64,000 nucleotides of DNA from Aquicoccus sp. G2-2 (lineage in GTDB: Bacteria; Pseudomonadota; Alphaproteobacteria; Rhodobacterales; Rhodobacteraceae): assembly GCF_034555965.1 (NCBI RefSeq), contig NZ_JAYDCK010000003.1, positions 1,364,001-1,428,000 of the forward strand, in the 5' to 3' direction. Every line of letters starts with the position of its first letter. Position 1 is the first letter of the stretch. This document shows, piece by piece, positions 56,027-64,000 of the stretch. A program made the position numbers and the translations under genes. The notes under the pieces were generated by a model. It was not told where the DNA came from. It searched no databases and saw only the letters and a list, made by a program, of their open reading frames with translations.

Positions 56027-57109
56027 TCAACCATCCAATAGCGCGTCATCCTCTTTATCGCCACCAGATGCTTCAAGCATGTCGAACTCCAACCCGTGCG
56101 CCGCCCGGACCTTGTCTTCAATCTCAAGCGCAATTGCCGTGTTTTCTTTTAAATAACTCCGCGCGTTCTCCCGGCCCTGCCCGATACGCTCATCGCCATA
56201 TGAGAACCAAGAGCCAGATTTTTGCACCACGCCCGCTGCGACGCCGAGATCAAGCAGTTCGCCGGTTTTCGAAATCCCCTCACCATAGAGGATGTCGAAC
56301 TCCACTTGCCGGAACGGCGGCGCGACCTTGTTCTTGACGACCTTCACACGGGTCTGGTTGCCGATAACCTCATCCCGGTCTTTCACCGCGCCAATCCTGC
56401 GAATATCCAACCGCACAGAAGAATAGAACTTCAGCGCGTTGCCGCCGGTCGTGGTTTCCGGTGAACCGAACATGACGCCGATTTTCATCCTGATCTGGTT
56501 GATGAAGATGACCATGCAATTGGAGCGCGAAATCGAACCCGTCAGCTTGCGCATTGCCTGGCTCATCAGCCGCGCATGTACACCAACGCTCGAATCTCCC
56601 ATGTCGCCTTCGAGTTCTGATTTTGGCGTCAACGCCGCGACCGAGTCGACCACAACAAGATTGACCGCGCCCGAGCGCACCAATGTATCGGTAATCTCCA
56701 AGGCTTGCTCGCCGGTATCGGGTTGCGAAATCAGTAGTTCATCGAGATCAACCCCCAGCTTCTTGGCATACCCCGGATCAAGCGCGTGTTCCGCATCGAC
56801 AAATGCGCAGACCCCGCCTTTCTTCTGCTCTTCCGCCACCACATGCAGCGTCAGCGTCGTCTTGCCGGAGCTTTCAGGGCCATAAATCTCGATAATACGC
56901 CCCTTTGGCAGCCCGCCAATACCGAGCGCGATATCAAGCCCAAGCGAGCCGGTCGAGGTTGCCTCGATCTGCGGCAGCGGATTGTCACCGCCCAATTTCA
57001 TGATCGAGCCTTTACCGAACTGCCGTTCGATCTGCGCCAGCGCGCTGTCGAGCGCCTTTTGCTTGTCGGAACTTTTCTTATCCATCTGAAGAATTTCTGC
57101 CGTTGACAT
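56027..57109 (-). CDS. recA: Recombinase RecA
   Basis: A 360-residue RecA that forms the filament for homologous recombination and for LexA self-cleavage. Walker A is Gly-Pro-Glu-Ser-Ser-Gly-Lys-Thr-Thr at about 77-85, with [16 protein letters not shown], and an acidic C-terminal tail. The start at 57109 (Met-Ser-Thr-Ala-Glu-Ile-Leu) is preferred; the Met at 57214 would begin upstream of the SOS box. It is followed by a strong terminator. Confidence 0.97.
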   Translation of the reverse strand: MSTAEILQMDKKSSDKQKALDSALAQIERQFGKGSIMKLGGDNPLPQIEATSTGSLGLDIALGIGGLPKGRIIEIYGPESSGKTTLTLHVVAEEQKKGGVCAFVDAEHALDPGYAKKLGVDLDELLISQPDTGEQALEITDTLVRSGAVNLVVVDSVAALTPKSELEGDMGDSSVGVHARLMSQAMRKLTGSISRSNCMVIFINQIRMKIGVMFGSPETTTGGNALKFYSSVRLDIRRIGAVKDRDEVIGNQTRVKVVKNKVAPPFRQVEFDILYGEGISKTGELLDLGVAAGVVQKSGSWFSYGDERIGQGRENARSYLKENTAIALEIEDKVRAAHGLEFDMLEASGGDKEDDALLDG

Positions 57110-57166
57110 GTTGCTTGCCTCTCTTATCACATAACCGCGATGCTGCGGCAATCCGATGTTATGAAT

Positions 57167-57181
57167 GTTCGCCTCTTGTTC
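57167..57181 (-). promoter_or_regulatory. SOS (LexA) box of recA
   Basis: GTTC-GCCTCTT-GTTC, an exact match to the alphaproteobacterial SOS box GTTC-N7-GTTC, lies 58 nt before the recA start codon. It matches in form the box upstream of lexA at 10595-10609, closing the LexA-RecA circuit within this window. Confidence 0.88.
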
Positions 57182-57303
57182 TCTATGGGACCAAAGGGAG
57201 AACATTTCAATCAAAATATTTCATTCCGCTATTTTTTTCGCTAAAGGTTAAGGAGTAGTTTACTACGACGATAAATCTCTCTTTCTTGCCACGAGGCGTA
57301 AAT

Positions 57304-57915
57304 ATGCTCATATTTTCAAAGGCTAAGCTGGTCGTTCTTTCCGTCCCGAAAACCGGCACGACAGCGTTGGAAGCCGTGCTTGGGCCGAAAGCAGCAATTG
57401 CCATCTCCCAACCGCCTGAGCTGAAACACGCCCCGATCTATCGCTACAATCGGTTTTTCCGGCCGATGGTTGAAAAATTCATCGGCAAGGATGTCGATGT
57501 GGTTGCCGTCATCCGGGAGCCGGTCAGTTGGCTGGGAAGCTGGTATCGCTACCGGCAGCGCCCGTTTCTCGATGGTCGCGTGCAATCCACAAGCGGCCTC
57601 AGCTTTCCAGAGTTTGTTGAGGGCTATCTGGCTGAGCCACGCAAAGCCTTCGCCAATGTCGGCGCACAGTCGAAGTTCATCGAATCCCGGCCCAATGGCA
57701 CGGCGGTCACACGGCTTTTTCGCTACGAAGCTTTCGGCTCCTTTCTCGCGTTCCTTGAAGCAAGGCTGGAGACGGAAATCGACCTGCCCCGCGTCAATGT
57801 CTCTGGGCCTGCCGATCTGGCGCTACCTGCCTCGCTGGAGACGCGGCTCCGCGAAACTTGTGCCGAGGACTTTGCGCTTTGGGAGACCCTTACGGATGAT
57901 CGCTATCCCGCTTGA
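57304..57915 (+). CDS. Sulfotransferase-like P-loop protein
   Basis: A 203-residue protein that begins Met-Leu-Ile-Phe-Ser-Lys-Ala-Lys-Leu-Val-Val-Leu-Ser-Val. It carries Pro-Lys-Thr-Gly-Thr-Thr-Ala-Leu (residues 17-24), the phosphosulfate loop of PAPS-dependent sulfotransferases. Val-Ile-Arg-Glu-Pro-Val-Ser-Trp-Leu-Gly-Ser-Trp-Tyr follows, resembling the 3'-phosphate site. The start at 57304 has GAGG 9 nt before. Relatives in this family are sometimes labelled gamma-glutamyl kinase, which the motifs do not support. It is divergent from recA and convergent with cckA. Acceptor unknown. Confidence 0.65.
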   Translation: MLIFSKAKLVVLSVPKTGTTALEAVLGPKAAIAISQPPELKHAPIYRYNRFFRPMVEKFIGKDVDVVAVIREPVSWLGSWYRYRQRPFLDGRVQSTSGLSFPEFVEGYLAEPRKAFANVGAQSKFIESRPNGTAVTRLFRYEAFGSFLAFLEARLETEIDLPRVNVSGPADLALPASLETRLRETCAEDFALWETLTDDRYPA

Positions 57916-57927
57916 AGGCCGCCCCTT

Positions 57928-60384
57928 TCAATGCAATTGCTGCTTTATCGTGCCGGTCAGCTCGGAAAGGGAAAACGGCTTTGGCAGGAACACCGAATTC
58001 GGAATCGCCTCCCTGCCCTCGCCAAAGACATCTTCGGCATAGCCCGAAACAAACACCACCCGCACGCCCGGTCTTTGTTCCAGCGCCTTGCGCACCCAGC
58101 TTGGGCCATCCATTCCCGGCATGACCACATCGGTCACGAAAATATCTACGCTAAGAGCGTCGTCCTCCAGAATATGCAGCGCGTCTTCGGCGGTTCCTGC
58201 CTCGAACACCGTATAGCCGCGCATTCTGAGCGCGCGTGATGCGAAGGCACGCACCGGCGCCTCGTCCTCCACCAGAAGCACCACCGTCTCATCTGCATCA
58301 TGGGGCATAACCGGATCATGTGCCCCGGCATCGCCCGGCACAACGCCCCCGTCAGGCTGTTCGTCGCCCGGTACTTTTACCCGAAGCGTAGCGCCCCCGA
58401 CTTGTCCTGCCGCATCGCTCTCTGACAGGTCTCCTGTCATATGCTTTGCAGGCGCAAAACTGGTTGCAGTTTCCCTCTGCACCGCCGCATCGGTCGCCCC
58501 GGCATAGACAGGGAAAAGCATTGTGAATTGTGTGCCTTCGCCCGGAACACTGTCGGAAAAAATAAAGCCGCCGGTTTGCTTGACGATGCCATAAGCCGTT
58601 GAAAGCCCAAGTCCGGTTCCTTCCCCCACATTCTTGGTGGTAAAGAACGGCTCGAAAATCTTCTCAAGCTTGTCTGGCGGGATACCGACCCCTTCATCGC
58701 TGATCATGATGGATACATATTCGCCTGCCGGTATCGTTGCGCGATCACGCACGCTGGGTGCATCGAAATGCCGATTACGGGTTTCGATTCGGATTTCGCC
58801 GCCCGCTGGCATCGCATCGCGTGCATTCACGACAATATTCATGATTACCTGTTCGAGTTGACGTTTATCGGCCCGAATTGCTTGCAATACAGGATCATGG
58901 CTAAGGCTGAGCACCACTTTTTCGCCAACCAGGCGATTGAGCAGATGGGTAAGATCAGACACCGTATCGCGCAAATCGAGCACTTCGAATTGCAGCGTCT
59001 GCTTGCGGGAGTAAGCCAGAAGCTGCCCCACAAGGCCCGCGGCGCGATTGGCATTCTGGTTGATCTGAACCAGATCGCAAAAATCGGGGTCGCCTTGGTC
59101 GTGGCGCAGCAGAAGAAGGTCACAATAGCCTGAAATTGCCGTCAGCAGGTTGTTGAAATCATGCGCCACGCCACCTGCAAGTTCGCCGATCGCCTGCATT
59201 TTCTGGCTTTGGACGAACTGCGCTTCCAGCATTTTCAACTCGGTCGCATCGTTGAGCACAGCAATCAGCGATCCACCATCCGGTTCCGCACTGCGTTTGA
59301 GCGTTACTTGCGCAAAAACCTCGCGGTCGTCGCGCTTTACCCGCAAAAATTCGGTACAATGCGCCTCGCGCCCGGTGGCAACTTCGGTCAGCCACGCCCC
59401 GAGCGAACGCCCAAGACCTTCCAACAAGGTCGCCAGATGCTTCCCCGCACAATCTTGTTGTCCGAGCAGGTCGCGCGCCAACCGGTTCGAGCGCAATATC
59501 TTGCCATCCGTCGAGATTTTCAACAACGGCACCGGCAACGCCTCGACATCCGCCCAGTTGCTTGTCGTCACCCTCTCCTCTGCTTCGCGCAGCGCGGCCG
59601 GCAACAACAGTATTTCGCGGCGCGCGCCGGGTCTGTCGCGTTCAAACACGAAGCAAGACACCTTGCCATCGACTGTCTTCACCTCATTGATCTGGCCAGA
59701 GACCGGCGGTTCTACCGGAAACAACCGCTCCAGCGTCTTGATACGTTGCCCAATCAGCCTGCGCGCCGGTTCATTCATGAAAAGCACCGCACCATTGCGT
59801 CCGATCGTCAGCATCGGCAGGCGCGGCGGCTCACCGCCCTGAACACCACGGTCAGCAATCTCTTCCAGCCGCCAAAGAAGCTCTCTGCCCTCAAGCCGAT
59901 GAGTCGAAAGCCGCATCGTGCCACGCCGGGTCACAACATCCTCACGCGCCGCCCCCGCTTTTTCTGCGCGCTCCCGAAGCCGGTGCAACACCGCTCCCGG
60001 ATTGGCAAAGACATCGCCCAAAAGCCCCGCAAGGGTCACCGCATCTCCATCAAAACGACGCTCCGCCGCCGCGTTCAAATACCATATTTCCCCTTCCTGA
60101 TCGGTCACGAAACAAGCTGCGGCATCATGAGAAACAAAATCCGCCAATGTCCGCCGGGCCCGGCGACTGGTCTGCCGGAAAACCCAAATGACCACATGGA
60201 CCGCGCCAATCAACGACACCAGAGTTCCGCCGATCAATCCGAACGCCTGTGCGGCAAGTCCCGGCCCGTTCCAGAACGCCGCCGCGCAAAATAAAGCTGC
60301 AATTCCCGCCAACGCCCCGGCGCGCGGCTTGAGCCGTAGCGCGGTTCGGGTCAACTGGTTCGGCGATAAGGCAGTCTGTGCCAC
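57928..60384 (-). CDS. cckA: Hybrid sensor kinase CckA
   Basis: An 818-residue membrane kinase that feeds the ChpT-CtrA phosphorelay. It has two membrane helices (about 22-38 and 44-69), PAS-like regions (about 80-385) and a His kinase with His408 in Gly-Gly-Val-Ala-His-Asp-Phe-Asn-Asn. The ATP domain includes Asp-Glu-Gly-Val-Gly-Ile-Pro and Gly-Glu-Gly-Thr-Gly-Leu-Gly-Leu-Ser. The C-terminal receiver has Asp752 in [10 protein letters not shown]. The pattern fits CckA of Caulobacter and Rhodobacter, where it controls the cell cycle, motility and, in Rhodobacter, gene transfer agent release. A CtrA box lies just upstream. Confidence 0.9.
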   Translation of the reverse strand: MAQTALSPNQLTRTALRLKPRAGALAGIAALFCAAAFWNGPGLAAQAFGLIGGTLVSLIGAVHVVIWVFRQTSRRARRTLADFVSHDAAACFVTDQEGEIWYLNAAAERRFDGDAVTLAGLLGDVFANPGAVLHRLRERAEKAGAAREDVVTRRGTMRLSTHRLEGRELLWRLEEIADRGVQGGEPPRLPMLTIGRNGAVLFMNEPARRLIGQRIKTLERLFPVEPPVSGQINEVKTVDGKVSCFVFERDRPGARREILLLPAALREAEERVTTSNWADVEALPVPLLKISTDGKILRSNRLARDLLGQQDCAGKHLATLLEGLGRSLGAWLTEVATGREAHCTEFLRVKRDDREVFAQVTLKRSAEPDGGSLIAVLNDATELKMLEAQFVQSQKMQAIGELAGGVAHDFNNLLTAISGYCDLLLLRHDQGDPDFCDLVQINQNANRAAGLVGQLLAYSRKQTLQFEVLDLRDTVSDLTHLLNRLVGEKVVLSLSHDPVLQAIRADKRQLEQVIMNIVVNARDAMPAGGEIRIETRNRHFDAPSVRDRATIPAGEYVSIMISDEGVGIPPDKLEKIFEPFFTTKNVGEGTGLGLSTAYGIVKQTGGFIFSDSVPGEGTQFTMLFPVYAGATDAAVQRETATSFAPAKHMTGDLSESDAAGQVGGATLRVKVPGDEQPDGGVVPGDAGAHDPVMPHDADETVVLLVEDEAPVRAFASRALRMRGYTVFEAGTAEDALHILEDDALSVDIFVTDVVMPGMDGPSWVRKALEQRPGVRVVFVSGYAEDVFGEGREAIPNSVFLPKPFSLSELTGTIKQQLH

Positions 60385-60430
60385 TCCGGAGCCTCTCTTA
60401 CGATTCTGCGGATATGTTTGCAGGCAAAAC

Positions 60431-60446
60431 TTAAGCTCGCGTTAAC
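60431..60446 (-). promoter_or_regulatory. CtrA box upstream of cckA
   Basis: TTAA-GCTCGCG-TTAAC, an exact TTAA-N7-TTAA(C) CtrA site, is 46 nt before the cckA start. CckA activates CtrA through ChpT, so CtrA bound here would form a feedback loop. Found by eye; an exact match in a 100-nt promoter of a CtrA-pathway gene is unlikely to be chance. Confidence 0.7.
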
Positions 60447-60483
60447 TCTGACATATGCGCGTCAAAGTTGAACTTACCGATAG

Positions 60484-61652
60484 TTATGCGCGGCACAAGT
60501 GTGCGCTAAAGAACCCATTCGCCCCCTCGCTTGGCGCCCACTGCCGCGAAAAAGCCAAGACCCAGCCTGGGTTGCGCTGCTGGAACGCCGCTATCCGCGC
60601 CTCGTTTTCATCACCGAGAAGCGAACAGGTCGCATACACAAGCACACCGCCTTGTCCAACCAACGGCGCGGCAGCATCCAGAATGGCATCCTGCGTGGTG
60701 TTAAGTTTTTTCAGGTCCGCCTCTGAGAACCGCCATTTTGCGTCAGGGTCGCGCGCCCATGTACCCGAGCCTGAGCAGGGCACATCGCAAAGCACCACCC
60801 CAAAGGGTGCCTCTTCGCTCAACCCATCCGATTGCAGCAGCGACACCCTCACACCGGCGCGTTCTGCCCGTGCTGGCAAATCCCGCAGCCGTACCGGATT
60901 GGCATCATGAGCGAATAGTCCTGCACCCGCCGTCGCACGCCCAGCCAATGCCAGAATCTTGCCACCGCCACCGGCGCAGTAATCAAGTATCTTCAGGTCG
61001 TCAGAAAGTGAAACCGCCTCCATCGCCGCCTGGCTTGCCGCGTCCTGCAACTCAACCAATCCGTCACGGTATGCCGCTGATTGCGCCACTTTGCGCGCCC
61101 CTTCGGTCACGATTAGCGCATTTTCGGCAAGATGGAACGGCGCGGCGATAATCCCGTCCGTCACCAGTTGCGCCACCGCCGAAACCGGGTCAGTCTTACG
61201 CCGGTTCACCCTCAAAAACACTGGCGCGCGATGTGCCAACGGGTCCAATTCCGCTTCCAGATCGGTGCCAAACCGCACTTTGAGTCGTGGCAATAGCCAC
61301 TCCGGCACCTCCGGCCCCATCGCTTTCAAAGGCTGATCCAGAACCGCCCTTTCAGAGGTGTTCAGTGCTTCCGGGCCATAACCGCCGCCCGAAAACAGCG
61401 CGTCGACATCGCCGCCCTGGAGCCGCACCAGCCCAAGCATCAACGCGCGCGCCTGCCCGCCACCGCCCGCCGCAGTACAGGCCCGCTTGCGCCGCAACAC
61501 GTCGTAAACATGGGTACGCACCGCCGCCCGGTCTTTCGATCCGGCATAACGCGCCCTGCGCGCCCACCCGGTCAGGGCTTTCTCTGCGGGCGCCCCCGCA
61601 AGAATTGCGTCCAGACAGTCAATTGCCGCCTGCACTCGCGCCTCAGGTCGCA

Positions 61653-61653
<1 letters not shown>
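60484..61653 (-). CDS. RsmB/RsmF-type 16S rRNA cytosine-C5 methyltransferase
   Basis: A 389-residue protein with an N-terminal NusB-like helical part (Ile-Asp-Cys-Leu-Asp-Ala-Ile-Leu) and a SAM domain. The latter shows Asp-Tyr-Cys-Ala-Gly-Gly-Gly-Gly-Lys, Asp-Val-Pro-Cys-Ser-Gly-Ser-Gly-Thr-Trp and the catalytic Cys in Tyr-Ala-Thr-Cys-Ser-Leu. RsmB methylates C967 of 16S rRNA; RsmF is the closest alternative. It runs together with guaB (the guaB stop and the rsmB start share position 61653). Confidence 0.85.
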
Positions 61654-63137
<1,484 letters not shown>

Positions 63138-63345
63138 CTATTTCACGGATGCAGGTCGGGGGAAAGTGTGAAATGACTTGTCTTGGCGTTTGTTCCGGGC
63201 CAGCTTCGGCAAAATCATCGTCACTCAACAGCGGCGATACCCTCTATACCGATTGTTCGCCCCATGCCTGCGGGTTAACCAGACATATCGGCCCTGTTCG
63301 CTCCCGCCCGACATATGCTTCGGGCATCAAAAAGGAGAGTCCCGT

Positions 63346-64000
63346 ATGACCAACCACGGCTACGAATCCGGGCGGCTTGACCTGCCCTTCGTCGGCATTT
63401 CCACCTTCGGTAAACGGCACTACGTCGAAGACTGGTCCGCAATCGACGCAGACGTAGCTATTCTTGGCGCACCGTTCGATTTCGGCACCCAATGGCGCCC
63501 CGGCACTCGCTTTGGCCCACGCGCCGTGCGCGAGGCGTCAACGCTGTTTTCCTTCGGCCATGCCGGGGCCTATGACCACGAGGACGATGCCACCTACCTG
63601 CCCGGCTCGGTGCGGATCGTCGATATGGGCGATGCCGACATCATTCATACCGACACGACAGGATCACACGCCAACATCGAAACCGGCGTTCGCGCTGCCC
63701 TTGCGGCGGGTGCGCTGCCGGTGGTGATCGGCGGCGATCACTCGATCAACATCCCCTGCATCAACGCGTTCGACGCTCAGGGCGATATCCACGTCTTGCA
63801 AATCGACGCCCATCTCGATTTTGTCGATGAACGCCATGGCGTGCGTTTTGGCCATGGCAATCCAATGCGCCGCGCCGCTGAGAAAGATTACGTGACCGGC
63901 CTCACCCAGGTCGGCATTCGCAACGTCTCTTCCACCGCAAAGGAAGGGTACGCCGACGCCCGCGCCATGGGCTCGGATATACTCTCGGTCCGGCAGGCCC
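63346..64000 (+). CDS. Agmatinase-family ureohydrolase, cut by the window edge
   Basis: Open from ATG 63346 (AAAGGAG before it) to the right edge, about 218 residues so far. It belongs to the arginase/agmatinase superfamily. The manganese ligands appear in Gly-Gly-Asp-His-Ser-Ile and Gln-Ile-Asp-Ala-His-Leu-Asp-Phe. The substrate side begins Pro-Gly-Thr-Arg-Phe-Gly-Pro-Arg-Ala-Val-Arg-Glu-Ala-Ser. Agmatinase (SpeB, putrescine synthesis) is the best guess; guanidinobutyrase or guanidinopropionase remain possible because the C-terminal part is missing. Confidence 0.85.
   Translation, partial: MTNHGYESGRLDLPFVGISTFGKRHYVEDWSAIDADVAILGAPFDFGTQWRPGTRFGPRAVREASTLFSFGHAGAYDHEDDATYLPGSVRIVDMGDADIIHTDTTGSHANIETGVRAALAAGALPVVIGGDHSINIPCINAFDAQGDIHVLQIDAHLDFVDERHGVRFGHGNPMRRAAEKDYVTGLTQVGIRNVSSTAKEGYADARAMGSDILSVRQA

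Noticed and set aside
57304..57915. Gamma-glutamyl kinase as a name for the gene between recA and cckA
   Set aside because: No amino acid kinase fold motifs; the Pro-Lys-Thr-Gly-Thr-Thr loop fits sulfotransferases.

Overview
The window reads as a stretch of chromosome from a marine alphaproteobacterium of the Roseobacter group (Rhodobacteraceae). The base composition is GC-rich. The gene neighbourhoods trpGDC-moaC-moeA-lexA-comEC, argC-ccmE-ccmFH, DUF177-rpmF-plsX-fabH-ihfA-merR-tRNAPro and argS-SPOR-nagZ-scpAB are ones I associate with that family. The lexA and recA promoters carry the alphaproteobacterial direct-repeat SOS box, and cckA carries a CtrA box.

Layout. (1) About 1-4300 is an accessory island or integrated plasmid remnant. 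It holds the tail of a coiled-coil protein, a MobV-type relaxase facing it, a non-coding stretch rich in inverted repeats, two small unknown genes and two tandem PrtN-family regulators ending in a terminator. The first unknown gene has its ribosome-binding site buried in a perfect 21-bp hairpin. No integrase is visible. (2) 4616-13359 holds a polysaccharide-deacetylase-like protein, the coupled trpG-trpD-trpC-moaC-moeA operon, lexA and comEC. (3) 13934-22301 holds gltA, a PaaG-like hydratase, the cytochrome c maturation genes ccmE, ccmF and ccmH with a holin/endolysin pair lodged between ccmE and ccmF, then argC and murI. (4) 22395-33286 holds a fused indolepyruvate ferredoxin oxidoreductase and its divergent LysR regulator, an M24 peptidase, purL, bolA, grxD and rnd. 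(5) 33381-48083 holds purM/purN, a CAU tRNA, an SDR, an ABC-F ATPase, olsB, a BamE-like lipoprotein, the rpmF-plsX-fabH-ihfA-merR cluster, tRNA-Pro, a dCTP deaminase, scpAB and nagZ. (6) 48059-64000 holds a SPOR protein, argS, typA, alaS, recA, a sulfotransferase-like gene, cckA, rsmB, guaB and the start of an agmatinase-family gene that runs off the window.

How the genes work together. Several genes belong to the DNA-exchange and stress circuit studied in Rhodobacter and Dinoroseobacter. These are a holin/endolysin pair like the one that releases gene transfer agent particles, comEC for DNA import, recA for recombination, lexA as SOS repressor and cckA as head of the CckA-ChpT-CtrA phosphorelay. 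SOS boxes precede lexA and recA, and CtrA-type boxes precede cckA and (with one mismatch) comEC.

Sequence quality. At least eight genes (deacetylase, trpD, trpC, purL, ABC-F, SPOR, argS, alaS) are interrupted by frameshifts, each at a mononucleotide run and nearly always with one base too few. Four or five of these are essential or biosynthetic housekeeping genes, so I read them as homopolymer errors in the assembly. Full-length spans are given for them.
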